Of a DNA stretch of 64,000 nt, positions 1 to 8,525 are shown in pieces; the first letter of the stretch is position 1, and every line of letters starts with the position of its first letter. The position numbers were made by a program, and so were the translations under genes. The DNA comes from RYN-230 sp963717125 (GTDB lineage: Bacteria; Actinomycetota; Actinomycetes; Streptosporangiales; Streptosporangiaceae): positions 1 to 64,000 of the forward strand of contig CAVQVG010000015.1 of the NCBI GenBank assembly GCA_963717125.1, written 5' to 3'. Below the pieces are notes generated by a model, which saw only the letters and a program-made list of their open reading frames with translations, was not told the DNA's origin and did no database searches.

Positions 1-63
1 ACGAGAATCGAACTCGCACTATCAGCTTGGGAAGCTGACGTTCTGCCATTGAACTACACCCGC
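1..63 (-). tRNA. tRNA-Gly (CCC), 3' end cut by window edge
   Basis: On the minus strand the acceptor 5' strand GCGGGTG begins at 63. The D arm follows, then an anticodon arm TCAGC-TTCCCAA-GCTGA with a perfect five-pair stem. The loop reads anticodon CCC, which decodes GGG glycine codons. Only part of the T arm is present and the 3' acceptor strand lies outside the window. Confidence 0.9.
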
Positions 64-191
64 AGGCGCCCGGCCGGGCCGAGGAGCCCCGCACCAGCGT
101 CGTCACGACATCGTACCGGAATCCCCCGGCCACCATGAGACGCACCGCGCTTAGCCCAGTCAGGACGGCGAAACACCGGTAGGTTGCCTAG

Positions 192-767
192 GTGCTGCTC
201 TCTGATCGAGACATCCGGGCACAGATCGAGTCCGGCCGGGTCCGGCTCGACCCGTACACGCCCGAGCTGATTCAGCCCGCCAGCATCGATGTCCGGCTGG
301 ACCGCTACTTCCGCGTCTTCGAGAACCACCGCTACCCGCACATCGACCCGGCGGTGGAGCAACCTGACCTGACCCGCCTGGTGGAGACCGCCGGCGAGGA
401 GCCGTTCGTGCTGCATCCCGGCGAGTTTGTGCTCGCGTCCACCTTCGAGGTGGTCTCGCTGCCGGATGACGTGGCTGGGCGGCTTGAGGGCAAGAGCTCG
501 CTCGGCCGGCTCGGGCTGCTGACCCACTCGACGGCGGGCTGGATCGACCCCGGGTTCAGCGGGCACGTGACGCTGGAGCTGTCCAACGTGGCCACGCTGC
601 CGATCAAGCTGTGGCCGGGCATGAAGATCGGCCAGCTGTGCCTGTTCCGGACCAGCTCGCCCGCGGAGCATCCGTACGGTTCCAGCGTCTACGGCTCGCG
701 GTACCAGGACCAGCGCGGCCCCACGCCGTCCCGGTCGTACCTGAACTTCTACCGCAGCGAGGTCTAG
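192..767 (+). CDS. dcd: dCTP deaminase
   Basis: A 191-residue protein with a GTG start, the usual length for Dcd. It deaminates dCTP to dUTP, and in some actinobacteria the same enzyme goes on to dUMP, supplying dTMP synthesis in the cytosol. Visible hallmarks are the N-terminal MLLSDRDI, the QPASIDVRL segment, the nucleotide-binding GKSSLGRLGLL (about residues 98-108), the catalytic region HSTAGWIDPGFSGHVTLEL, and the C-terminal SRYQDQRGPTPSRS loop that closes over the triphosphate. It lies just upstream of a tRNA-Gly on the opposite strand. Whether it is the mono- or bifunctional form cannot be told by eye. Confidence 0.97.
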   Translation: MLLSDRDIRAQIESGRVRLDPYTPELIQPASIDVRLDRYFRVFENHRYPHIDPAVEQPDLTRLVETAGEEPFVLHPGEFVLASTFEVVSLPDDVAGRLEGKSSLGRLGLLTHSTAGWIDPGFSGHVTLELSNVATLPIKLWPGMKIGQLCLFRTSSPAEHPYGSSVYGSRYQDQRGPTPSRSYLNFYRSEV

Positions 768-805
768 CCAGCCCACGGCGCGCGCCGCCAGGCAGGCCCA
801 GCCAG

Positions 806-1639
806 CTACGCTCCGCCGTCCGCGGTGAGCCAGTCCAGCAGCAGCTCGTTCAGCCGGCCCGGGGCGTCCAGCGGTATCCAGTGGCTCGCGTCCGGGATCT
901 CCACGTAACACCACGGCCCGGCCACGATCTCACCGGACTGGCGCATCCGCTCGCCGTCCAGGTAGTGGTCCCGGGTGGACCAGATGCCGAGCGTCGGCGC
1001 GGTGACGGGCGGCAGCTCCAGGCGCTGCCCCGGCATCCGCGGCGCGAGGTTGGCCCGGTACCAGTTCAGCGAGGCCGTCAGGGCGCCCGGCCGGGACAGG
1101 TCGGCGATATACCGCTCGATGTCTCCATCACCGCGGGTCAGCGTGCGCAACAGCGCCCAGTCGTCAGCCTGCAACGACGCCTCGGCGACGCCCTCGAACT
1201 GGAAGAACAGCTGATACCAGGCCATCTCGCGTTGCCGCAGGGTCGGCGGGGCGAGCGGGTGCGGCACCGAGACCGCCACCAGCCGGCGCACCCGGCCAGG
1301 CTGGAACATCGCCGTGAGCCAGCCGACCGCCGCCCCCCAGTCGTGTCCCACGACATGGGCCGCCTCGATACCGAGCTCGTCCAGGAGCCCAGTCACATCG
1401 GCAACGGCGTTAAGCAGAGAATAGGCGTCAACGCCGTCCGGGCGGTCCGACTGGCCGAACCCGCGCATGTCCGGTACCACCACCCGGAAGCCGCGGGCGG
1501 CGAGGTACGGGACCTGGTGCCGCCAGAGCTGGCCGGAATCGGGCCAGCCGTGGATGAGCACGACCGGGCTGCCCTCCCCCTGCTCCGCCACGTGCAGCGA
1601 GATCCCGTTGACCTGCACCGGCAGGCCGTCGGCGGTCAT
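806..1639 (-). CDS. alpha/beta-hydrolase, epoxide hydrolase-like
   Basis: A 277-residue alpha/beta-hydrolase fold enzyme. The oxyanion motif HGWPDSG is near residue 30. The nucleophile elbow is GHDWGAAVGW, with Asp in place of Ser, as in soluble epoxide hydrolases and haloalkane dehalogenases. The catalytic His lies in DASHWIPLDAP near the C-terminus. Its ATG overlaps the stop of the upstream FAD-oxidoreductase gene (ATGA), so the two are translationally coupled. An oxygenase coupled to an epoxide-hydrolase-type enzyme suggests epoxidation followed by ring opening, but the substrate is unknown. A dehalogenase activity is also possible from the motif alone. Confidence 0.85.
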   Translation of the reverse strand: MTADGLPVQVNGISLHVAEQGEGSPVVLIHGWPDSGQLWRHQVPYLAARGFRVVVPDMRGFGQSDRPDGVDAYSLLNAVADVTGLLDELGIEAAHVVGHDWGAAVGWLTAMFQPGRVRRLVAVSVPHPLAPPTLRQREMAWYQLFFQFEGVAEASLQADDWALLRTLTRGDGDIERYIADLSRPGALTASLNWYRANLAPRMPGQRLELPPVTAPTLGIWSTRDHYLDGERMRQSGEIVAGPWCYVEIPDASHWIPLDAPGRLNELLLDWLTADGGA

Positions 1640-3051
1640 GACAGGGTGGCCAGCACGTCGGCCCGGGTCGGCCCGGGGATGACGAACGCCTCGTGCTCGG
1701 CGGCCACCGCGGCGATCCGGTCGGCCAGCCCCGGCCGGCCCAGCACCTCCTGCGGCAGCGCCAGCATCGTGTTGAACTCGAGGAACGCGCGGAACAGGTC
1801 GGCGTCGTGCAGCATGGCCGCGGTGAGATCCCGCATCGCGCGCGCGCCCGGCCCCAGGGCCGGCGGCGTGGCGGGGCGGCCCGCCGCCGCGTCCAGCTGC
1901 GCCAGCCGCGCCCGGTCCAGCGCGATCGTGTTCTGGTACCAGGGCGCGATCCGGGCCTGGGTCATCTCGTCGTGGGCCAGCGCCAGCGCCAGCGGATCCC
2001 CGAGGTGCTCAAGCACCACGTCGACGGTGCCCGCGGCGTGCATCATGCCCAGCGTCATCCCCCGCCCGAGCGACGGGTTGGTGCAGGCGATCGCATCCCC
2101 CACCGATAGCACTCCGGTCGTCACCGGCGAGCCATCGATTACATAACGCCGGTACCGATCAAGCACACCGCCCATCGCGACGACGTCGGTGATCGGAACC
2201 CCGTCCAGCAGATGTGCGTGCAGCGGGCACGCGGCCACCACGGCCTGCCAGTTGTCCGGATGGCGGATTTCCTTCAGGGCCGGGTCGTGGGTGGACACGT
2301 AGACCGTCACCGACCAGGTGTCCGCGTCGCCAGGCAGGGTCAGCAGCGAGAAACACTCGAACGGGATGAGCAGCCCGGTCAGGAACGGCGGCGGCTCGGT
2401 CCCGTCCTTGGGCCGGAAGTTGCGTGTGTAGTAGATGAATCCGGAGTCTTCGGCTGCCGTGGCCGGCTCGCGGGCCCCGATGGTGGTCAGCCAGCCGGGC
2501 AGCGGCGACCGCCGTCCCATGGCATCGATGACCAGGTCGGCCCGGAGTTCAGTGGCGTCAGCCAGCTGCACCCCCGTCACGCGCGGAACGCCCGCCACCG
2601 CCCGCTCCCCGTCGAGCAGCCCGGTGGCATGCGTGCCGCGGCGGATGTCCAGCCGATCGGCGGCGGCGCTGGCCACCGCGTATTCGATCACCGGGCGGCG
2701 ACCGGTCAGCGTGACGAACTTCTCGTCCGCCTCCCGCGGGCCGCGGTCGGTGATGAACGGCGGCATCAGGCTCAGCACGTCGAACCGCCTGCCCTGAGCC
2801 GCGGCCAGCGACTTGTGCACGCTGGGCAGCAGCGTCGCGAACAGCTGGCTGCCCGCGGGATGCAGGTAATGCGGCTGCCGGAACTGGGCCACGCCGGGCC
2901 GGTCCCAGTCCTGCCAGGCGCCGTCGGGTGACTCCGGGACCCGGGTCGGATCCCGTTCGACGACAGTGACCTCGCAGCCGCGTTCGGCCAGCAGCATTCC
3001 GGTACTCAGCCCGACGATCCCCCCGCCGAGCACAACGACTCTAGGCATCAC
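1636..3051 (-). CDS. FAD-dependent monooxygenase-like oxidoreductase
   Basis: A 471-residue flavoprotein of the NAD(P)/FAD class. It opens with the dinucleotide-binding motif LGGGIVGLSTG and the acidic end of strand 2 (VVERDP). The second FAD motif is GVLSVGDAIACTNPSLGRG (about residues 310-330), and ADLVIDAMGRRSPLPGW lies between them. This is the layout of group A/E monooxygenases and epoxidases. No membrane segment is obvious. It is the first gene of a two-gene unit, its TGA overlapping the ATG of the epoxide hydrolase-like gene. It could also be a halogenase or a non-oxygenating oxidase; the exact reaction is not readable. Confidence 0.8.
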   Translation of the reverse strand: MMPRVVVLGGGIVGLSTGMLLAERGCEVTVVERDPTRVPESPDGAWQDWDRPGVAQFRQPHYLHPAGSQLFATLLPSVHKSLAAAQGRRFDVLSLMPPFITDRGPREADEKFVTLTGRRPVIEYAVASAAADRLDIRRGTHATGLLDGERAVAGVPRVTGVQLADATELRADLVIDAMGRRSPLPGWLTTIGAREPATAAEDSGFIYYTRNFRPKDGTEPPPFLTGLLIPFECFSLLTLPGDADTWSVTVYVSTHDPALKEIRHPDNWQAVVAACPLHAHLLDGVPITDVVAMGGVLDRYRRYVIDGSPVTTGVLSVGDAIACTNPSLGRGMTLGMMHAAGTVDVVLEHLGDPLALALAHDEMTQARIAPWYQNTIALDRARLAQLDAAAGRPATPPALGPGARAMRDLTAAMLHDADLFRAFLEFNTMLALPQEVLGRPGLADRIAAVAAEHEAFVIPGPTRADVLATLS

Positions 3052-3196
3052 AACCCCCGGCGTGCCTGACTCCGAGCGCCAGCATAGGCGTGGGGCCCTG
3101 CCGTGGCTAGATCACCAGGTCAGGGCCCAAACCTCAGTCGTGCGCCGGAAGCCGATGCATTCGAGCCAGCCGGACACTCAGCCCGGCTGACGGCCA

Positions 3197-3235
3197 AGAG
3201 CCGCCGACGGCTGAATCAGTGCCGCCGGCGGCTCT
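3197..3235 (-). terminator. hairpin downstream of the MerR gene
   Basis: A 15-nt inverted repeat with one mismatch (3197-3211 and 3221-3235) and a 9-nt loop lies just after the stop of the MerR gene. It has no clear U tract, as is usual in high-GC actinobacteria. Confidence 0.55.
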
Positions 3236-3251
3236 CTGGTTGCGCCGTGGA

Positions 3252-3587
3252 TTACCCGCCCGCCTGGTCCTGGTACGACCGGGACTCCAGCAGTGCGCCC
3301 CGGAGCGCGTCGCGTTCGGCTTCCAGTTCGCGGACCCGCATTTCTAGCTCAAGGATCCGGCGGATGGCCGACAGGGTCATCCCCTCGTCCGCGAGCCGCA
3401 CCACGTACTGCACGACCGTGATCTCGTTGCGGGTATACCGGCGCTGCCCGCCGCTGGACCGGGACGGCTGCACCACGCCGAGCGTGTCCAGCCGGCGCAG
3501 GAAGGCCTGCTGGATCTCGAGCATGGCGGACACCTGCCCGACCGTGAACAGCGGCAGGTTCTCGTCATCAAACGGCAGCGATGGCAT
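3252..3587 (-). CDS. MerR-family regulator, HspR-like, next to hsp20
   Basis: A 111-residue protein if translated from the ATG giving MPSLPFDDE; an in-frame start eight codons upstream is also possible. The winged helix-turn-helix begins at LFTVGQVSAMLEI, continues through TLGVVQPSRSSGGQRRYTRNE and ends in a coiled-coil helix (ELEMRVRELEAERDALRG) used for dimerisation. MerR/HspR proteins beside small heat-shock genes usually repress them, and this gene is 130 bp downstream of hsp20 on the same strand. That supports control of hsp20, and probably of itself, in response to heat or misfolded protein. A strong hairpin between the genes may limit its expression. Confidence 0.82.
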   Translation of the reverse strand: MPSLPFDDENLPLFTVGQVSAMLEIQQAFLRRLDTLGVVQPSRSSGGQRRYTRNEITVVQYVVRLADEGMTLSAIRRILELEMRVRELEAERDALRGALLESRSYQDQAGG

Positions 3588-3617
3588 AGCTAGCTCCCTA
3601 TACAACCGCACAGCGAG

Positions 3618-3656
3618 CCGCCGGGCCCGGACAGGCTGGCTGTCCGGGCCCGGCGG
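3618..3656 (-). terminator. 17-bp perfect hairpin between hsp20 and merR
   Basis: A perfect 17-bp inverted repeat (3618-3634 and 3640-3656) with a 5-nt loop lies between the end of hsp20 and the start of the MerR gene. It should end or attenuate the hsp20 transcript. Confidence 0.7.
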
Positions 3657-3717
3657 GCGGAACTATTCGGTCAGGGCTGGCCCACAGGGACCGTTACTGA
3701 CCTGTACGGTTCGTCGA

Positions 3718-4119
3718 TCAGGCAGCGAGGCCCTTCGGCTCGCCAGCCTGGATCTCCACCTTGCGCGGCTTGGCCGTCTCGGCCAGCGGCACCCGGACGG
3801 TCAGCACGCCGTCCTGGTAGCCCGCCTCGACCTTGGCGGAGTCCGCCGCGTCGCCCAGCCGGACCCGGCGCGAGAACGTGCCGGTGATGCGCTCCAGGAC
3901 AACCGGCTTCTCGCCTTCGGCGTGCTCCTCGGTCCGCTTGGCGCCGACGGTCAGCACGCCACGGTCCACCGTGACGTCGATGCTGGCGGGGTCGATGCCC
4001 GGCAGGTCGAAGCGCAGCACCAGGCCGTCCTCGGTGCGCACGGCGTCCATCGGCATGGCCGAGCCGGTGCGCCAGGACGGGCCGAACGCGCGGGTGGGGT
4101 CAAACGTGGTCAGCAACAT
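3718..4119 (-). CDS. Hsp20/alpha-crystallin small heat-shock protein
   Basis: A 133-residue cytosolic holdase. The alpha-crystallin domain runs from about residue 35 (AVRTEDGLVLRFDLPG) to the C-terminal strand (GVLTVRVPLAE). It includes the family motif near DRGVLTVGAKR and the positively charged segment TFSRRVRLGD. I chose the ATG at 4119 because GGAGG lies seven bases upstream; a longer in-frame ORF starts 12 codons earlier but contains that ribosome binding site. It prevents aggregation of unfolding proteins for later refolding by chaperones. The upstream palindrome at 4144-4165 and the downstream MerR gene point to repressor control. Confidence 0.93.
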   Translation of the reverse strand: MLLTTFDPTRAFGPSWRTGSAMPMDAVRTEDGLVLRFDLPGIDPASIDVTVDRGVLTVGAKRTEEHAEGEKPVVLERITGTFSRRVRLGDAADSAKVEAGYQDGVLTVRVPLAETAKPRKVEIQAGEPKGLAA

Positions 4120-4143
4120 GAGTTCGCCTCCAGGTGAAAACGA

Positions 4144-4165
4144 GGATTCATCCATCTATGAATCC
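4144..4165. promoter_or_regulatory. palindrome upstream of hsp20, candidate operator
   Basis: GGATTCAT and ATGAATCC form a perfect 8-bp inverted repeat separated by 6 bases, 25 bp upstream of the hsp20 start codon in an AT-richer stretch. Position and symmetry suit binding by a dimeric regulator such as the adjacent MerR protein. An RNA hairpin in the 5' leader is the alternative. Confidence 0.5.
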
Positions 4166-4244
4166 AGGTTAATGCTCATCTCACCTACAGAAAACTTCTA
4201 ACTTCAGTTGCATATTCCTCCGGCCGGACCCAACTTTAGCCAGC

Positions 4245-5393
4245 TCAGCTAACCCGCTCGATGATGGTCGCGTTGGCCTGGCCACCGCCCTCGCACATCG
4301 TCTGCAGCCCGTACCGGCCGCCGGTCCGCTCCAGCTCGTGCACCAGCTTGGTGGCGAGGATGGCGCCGGTGGCGCCCAGCGGATGACCGAGCGCGATGGC
4401 GCCGCCGTTCGGGTTGGTCCGCTCCAGGGAGGCGCCGGTCTCCGCCGACCAGGCCAGCAGCACCGGGGCGAAGGCCTCGTTGACCTCGAACACGTCGATG
4501 TCGGCCACGCCCAGCCCGGCCCGGCCCAGCACCTGCTCGGTGGCGGGCAGCACGCCGGTCAGCATGTAGACCGGGTCGCTGCCGGTCACCGCCAGCGCGG
4601 TGATCCGGGCCCGCGGGGTCAGCCCGTGCCGCTCGACCGCCGCCTCGGACGCGATGAGCAGCGCGGCCGCGCCATCCGAGATCTGCGAGGCGGCCGCGGC
4701 GGTCACCGCCCAGCCGTCGCGGAGCGGCTTCAGCTCCGCCATCTTCTCCAGCGAGGTGTCCCGGCGCGGGCCCTCATCCGCGGTCACCCCGGCGACCGGG
4801 GCGATCTCGCGCGCGAAGCGGCCCTCGTCGATGGCGCGGATCGCCCGCTGGTGGCTCTCCAGCGCGAACTCCTCGAGCTGGCGGCGGCTCAGCCCCCACT
4901 TCTCGCAGACCAGCTGGGCGCCGCGGAACTGGGAGATCTCCTGGGTGCCGTATCGCTCCTGCCAGCCCTGCCCGTACGGCAGCGCCATGCCCTTCTCCAT
5001 CGGCAGCCCCACCGACGTGCCCATCGGCACCTGGCTCATGCTCTCCACGCCGGCCGCCACGACCAGGTCCTGGGTGCCGGACAGCACGCCCTGCGCGGCG
5101 AAGTGCACGGCCTGCTGGGAGGACCCGCACTGCCGGTCGATGGTGACGCCGGGCACGTTTTCCGGCAGCCCGGCGGACAGCCACGCGGTCCGGGAGATGT
5201 CGATGGCCTGCGGACCGATCTGGGATACGCATCCCATGATCACGTCCTCGACCGCCGCCGGGTCCACACCGGTGCGGGTGATGAGCTCGCGCAGCACGTG
5301 CGCGGCCAGGTCGGCCGGGTGCACCGCAGACAGGCCGCCGTTGCGCTTGCCGACCGGGGTACGTACCGCGTCAACGATGTAAGCCTCAGCCAC
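4245..5393 (-). CDS. acetyl-CoA acetyltransferase (thiolase)
   Basis: A 382-residue thiolase. The catalytic Cys sits in DRQCGSSQQAVHFA (near residue 90). The C-terminal catalytic His and Cys are in NPNGGAIALGHPLGATGA and MCEGGGQANATI. NEAFAPV is the conserved loop. The GTG at 5393 is preferred because GGAGG precedes it by five bases and VAEAYIVDAVRTPVG is the standard N-terminus. It makes or cleaves 3-ketoacyl-CoA in fatty acid or branched-chain/aromatic acyl-CoA breakdown. A MerR regulator is divergent to it and is the likely controller. Chain-length preference cannot be seen. Confidence 0.92.
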   Translation of the reverse strand: MAEAYIVDAVRTPVGKRNGGLSAVHPADLAAHVLRELITRTGVDPAAVEDVIMGCVSQIGPQAIDISRTAWLSAGLPENVPGVTIDRQCGSSQQAVHFAAQGVLSGTQDLVVAAGVESMSQVPMGTSVGLPMEKGMALPYGQGWQERYGTQEISQFRGAQLVCEKWGLSRRQLEEFALESHQRAIRAIDEGRFAREIAPVAGVTADEGPRRDTSLEKMAELKPLRDGWAVTAAAASQISDGAAALLIASEAAVERHGLTPRARITALAVTGSDPVYMLTGVLPATEQVLGRAGLGVADIDVFEVNEAFAPVLLAWSAETGASLERTNPNGGAIALGHPLGATGAILATKLVHELERTGGRYGLQTMCEGGGQANATIIERVS

Positions 5394-5593
5394 GACGTCC
5401 TCCAGCATGTCCGCGGGGCGGCCGGGCCGCCACGCGGCGCCCTGGCCTACTGACAAGTAGGTTACCCGGCCCCGCGCGCGCCGTCCGGCGGGCATGTTGG
5501 CCTGGAAACGCCCTGCCCAGCTCAGGCAGTCGCTACTATCCGTGATGAGTGATTACTGTACGCATTCAACGGGGAGCCGGGGGGCACTCAGCC

Positions 5594-6031
5594 ATGGGTA
5601 GCAGCGATGACGTCGTGGGCCTGGTCAGCATCGGCCAGCTGGCCAAGGCCGCCGGGGTGAGCAGCCGCACCATCCGCTACTACGAGGAACTCGGCATCCT
5701 GCCGGAACCGGAGCGCACCAGCGGTGGCACCCGCAAGTACCCGCGCGAGTACTGCGGCTACATCGAGACCGCGCTGGCCCTCAAAGACCTCGGGTTCCGG
5801 CTCGAGGAGGTCAAGCCGCTGGCCGGGCTGGCCCTGGGCCGGGCCATCGCTCCCGGCCAGCGGGCCCGGGCGGCTCAGCTGGTGGAAGACCGGATCGAGG
5901 CGCTGGACCGGCAGGTGGCGGTGCTGCGCAAGCTCCGCGACTGCGTGCACGACCCGGACACGGCCGTTGGCGCGGCCCCGCTCGACCTGCGTACCCGGGG
6001 TGAAGTCCAGCCGGCCTTATGCTGCTTATGA
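5594..6031 (+). CDS. MerR-family transcriptional regulator
   Basis: A 145-residue regulator. The DNA-binding domain is SIGQLAKAAGVSSRTIRYYEELGILPEPER, followed by GGTRKYPREY and a C-terminal coiled coil. The ATG giving MGSSDD was chosen because the homologous region starts soon after. There is no Cys-rich metal site apart from two Cys at the very end. It is divergently transcribed from the thiolase gene across about 200 bp, the arrangement of LiuR-type MerR regulators that control acyl-CoA catabolism genes. That role is inferred from position. Confidence 0.85.
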   Translation: MGSSDDVVGLVSIGQLAKAAGVSSRTIRYYEELGILPEPERTSGGTRKYPREYCGYIETALALKDLGFRLEEVKPLAGLALGRAIAPGQRARAAQLVEDRIEALDRQVAVLRKLRDCVHDPDTAVGAAPLDLRTRGEVQPALCCL

Positions 6032-6086
6032 GTGGCCGGCCCGCGATCCCCCGAGCGGGCCGCCCTGATGAGCTGCGGAGGCCCGG

Positions 6087-6263
6087 ATGGCGAGTGGGGT
6101 CATTCTGCTGGTGCTGATCGCCCTACTGCTGGCGTTCAGCGTGTTCCGGCTGCGCCGCCGCATGGGCATGGGTGGCGCCACCGGCCGGATGTGGGCGGTC
6201 GCGACTACCGGGATCGCGATCGGCCTGCTGGTGCTCTGGGTCTTCCAGACGACCGGCCGCTAG
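6087..6263 (+). CDS. small two-helix membrane protein
   Basis: A 58-residue ORF with ATG preceded by GGAGG at five bases. It encodes two hydrophobic segments: VILLVLIALLLAFSVF at residues 5-20 and WAVATTGIAIGLLVLWVF at about 36-53. They are joined by a basic loop RLRRRMGMGGATGR, so the loop should face the cytosol. Codon usage is strongly G/C at third positions, as in neighbouring genes, which supports real coding. No family recognised. It sits between the MerR gene and the convergent phosphatase gene, two bases from that gene's end. Confidence 0.6.
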   Translation: MASGVILLVLIALLLAFSVFRLRRRMGMGGATGRMWAVATTGIAIGLLVLWVFQTTGR

Positions 6264-6264
6264 T

Positions 6265-8514
6265 TCAGTCGCGGCGGATCGGCATCTCGAACCAGACCGC
6301 CTTGCCGTCCGGGGTGGGCCGGGAGCCCCACCGGGTCGCGAGCTGGTTGACCAGGTACAGCCCGCGGCCGCCCTCGTCGGTCTCCGCCGCGCTGCGGATC
6401 CGGGGCAGCCGCATGTCGTTGTCGAAGACTTCTACCCACACCGCCTCGCGCCCGCGGCGCAGCCGCAGGCTGAACGTCCGGTCCGATGCACCCGGGCCGT
6501 CCTCAGCCAGCCCGGCCGGCGCCCAGCCGGCCATCAGCCCCGGCGTCGCCTGGGCCGTGGCGCTCGCCACTTCGAGGGCCAGCGAGTGCCGCGGCGCGCG
6601 CGAGGTGGCCGTGTGCAGCACCACGTTGGTCACCACCTCGGACACCAGCAGGCAGGTCAGGCCGACCTGCTCGGGTTCCATGCCCCAGGACTGGAACGTC
6701 GCCTCGGCCAGCCGCCGCGCCTCGGAGACCTTGATCGGCTCGGCCGGGAAGGTGCCTTCCCACGAGGCCAGGTCCACCGGCGAGGTGCGGATCGCGACGA
6801 TGGCCATGTCGTCGTCGATGTCCCCGGGCACGGCATCCTGGGCGGCCTGCGCGATCTCCTCCACGTCACCGTGCGCCGCCCGGCGCACCGCCTGGTGCAG
6901 CATCAGCCGGGCGTCGTCCTCCGAGTAATGGCCGAGCCCGTCTGGCCGGTGCCGCCGGTCGGTGAGCCCGTCCGTGTACAGCACCAGCGCGGAGCCGGCC
7001 GGCAGGTAGCGGGTCTCCTCCCGGTAGGTGGGCAGCCCGGGCAGGCCTTTGCCCCGGACGCCGAGCAGCACCCCCTTATGCTCCATCTCGAGCTCGCCGA
7101 CGTCGCCGCCGACGATGAGCAGCGGCGCGTCATGGCCCGCGTTGGAGAAGGACAGGGTGCGCGCCCACGCGTCATAGACCAGATAGGTGCAGCTCACGGT
7201 CGGCGGGTCCGGGCTGAGTGAGCCGTCCGGGCGCGCCTGGGCCGGGCCCAGCGTGCGGCACCAGTCATCCAGCTTGCGCAGGATCTCCGCGGGCGGCTTG
7301 TCGTCCTGGGCGAACGCGCGCAGCGCGGCCCGCAGCTGGCCCATCACGGCCGCGGCCCGGGCCCCGCGCCCCTCCACGTCCCCGATGACGATGCCGACCC
7401 GGCCCGCGGACAGCGGGATGATGTCGTACCAGTCGCCGCCCACCTGCGTCTGGATGCCCTGGCCGTGCGTCTCGAGCGGCTTGGCGGGCACGTAGCGGCA
7501 GGCCACATCCAGGCCGTCTAGGGCGGGCAGGTCCTGCGGCAGCAGGCTGGTCTGGAACGCGAGCGCGGTGCGGCGTTCCTCCTCGAACAGCAGCGCGTTG
7601 TCGATAGCCACCGCGACCCGGCTGGCCACCGCGCTGAGGAAATCGCGGTCGTCCGCGTCGTAGTAGGGCTCGTGCCGCTTGGTCAGCCCGGACAGGCCCA
7701 GGCTCATCACGCCGAGCAGCTCGCCGCGGGCGACCAGCGGCGCGGCGACGACCGAACACAGCCCCACCTGCTCGGCCGCGGCCAGGCTGGCCGGGCTCGG
7801 CGCCCGGGGCGGCTGGATCTCGTCCAGGTTCTCCACCAGCACGGTGTCCAGCTGGGCCATGGCCTGCTGGCAGAAGTGGCCCTCCGGGTAGCGGACCGGC
7901 TCGCCGACCTTGGCCCAGCTGGCCGGCGGCGGGGTCCAGCCGGCCGCGTTGGTCTGTACCCGGCGGACCAGCTTGTCGCCCTGGACCAGGTCGATGAGGC
8001 AGTGGTCGGCGAACTGCGGGACCAGCGTCTCGGCCACCTGCCGCAACGTCATGCTGAGCTCCAGCGACCCGGACAGCTGCTCGCCGATGCGGTCCAGCAG
8101 CACGATCCGGTCCCGCTCGCGGCGGCTGCTGCGCCGGCTGACCTCCCGCGCGATGATCACGATGCCGTCGATCGCCCCGGACGGGTGCCGCAGCGGCATC
8201 GCCTCGGCGCGGACGAACACCCGGGAGCCGTCCGCGCGGATGACCGCGAACGTGCCGTCCCCGTCCCGGCCGCGCAGCACCTGCTGGGCCAGTTCGGCGG
8301 CCTTCCTGGCGTCAGGGCCGGAGAACGCCAGGGACAGGACCGGCTGGCCGAGCAGCTTCCCGTCGGCGGGGAAGCCGAACAGCCGGGTCGCGAACGGGTT
8401 CGCGTACAGCAGGTTGCCCAGCGGGTCGGTGACCACCAGCGCCGCGGACATCTGGCTGAGGATGGTTCCGGCCGGCAGGTAGGACTCGTAGGCAGGATCG
8501 GCCCAGTCAGTCAC
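6265..8514 (-). CDS. PAS-GAF-PP2C (SpoIIE) phosphatase with C-terminal anti-sigma-type ATPase domain
   Basis: A 749-residue multidomain signalling protein. A PAS domain comes first (about 15-130), then a GAF domain (about 145-310). A PPM/SpoIIE phosphatase domain follows (about 325-565) with metal-binding GGDWYD, GDVEGRG and DDDMAIVAIR. A HATPase_c domain of the RsbW type closes the protein (about 610-745; SEVVTNVVLH, EGGRGLYLVNQLA). Proteins with this order dephosphorylate anti-anti-sigma factors and may also act as the anti-sigma kinase, linking a cytosolic or redox/ligand signal to an alternative sigma factor. No partner sigma or anti-anti-sigma gene is adjacent. The DtxR gene lies 11 bp upstream on the same strand. 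Confidence 0.9.
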   Translation of the reverse strand: MTDWADPAYESYLPAGTILSQMSAALVVTDPLGNLLYANPFATRLFGFPADGKLLGQPVLSLAFSGPDARKAAELAQQVLRGRDGDGTFAVIRADGSRVFVRAEAMPLRHPSGAIDGIVIIAREVSRRSSRRERDRIVLLDRIGEQLSGSLELSMTLRQVAETLVPQFADHCLIDLVQGDKLVRRVQTNAAGWTPPPASWAKVGEPVRYPEGHFCQQAMAQLDTVLVENLDEIQPPRAPSPASLAAAEQVGLCSVVAAPLVARGELLGVMSLGLSGLTKRHEPYYDADDRDFLSAVASRVAVAIDNALLFEEERRTALAFQTSLLPQDLPALDGLDVACRYVPAKPLETHGQGIQTQVGGDWYDIIPLSAGRVGIVIGDVEGRGARAAAVMGQLRAALRAFAQDDKPPAEILRKLDDWCRTLGPAQARPDGSLSPDPPTVSCTYLVYDAWARTLSFSNAGHDAPLLIVGGDVGELEMEHKGVLLGVRGKGLPGLPTYREETRYLPAGSALVLYTDGLTDRRHRPDGLGHYSEDDARLMLHQAVRRAAHGDVEEIAQAAQDAVPGDIDDDMAIVAIRTSPVDLASWEGTFPAEPIKVSEARRLAEATFQSWGMEPEQVGLTCLLVSEVVTNVVLHTATSRAPRHSLALEVASATAQATPGLMAGWAPAGLAEDGPGASDRTFSLRLRRGREAVWVEVFDNDMRLPRIRSAAETDEGGRGLYLVNQLATRWGSRPTPDGKAVWFEMPIRRD

Positions 8515-8525
8515 TGGGACCGCCT

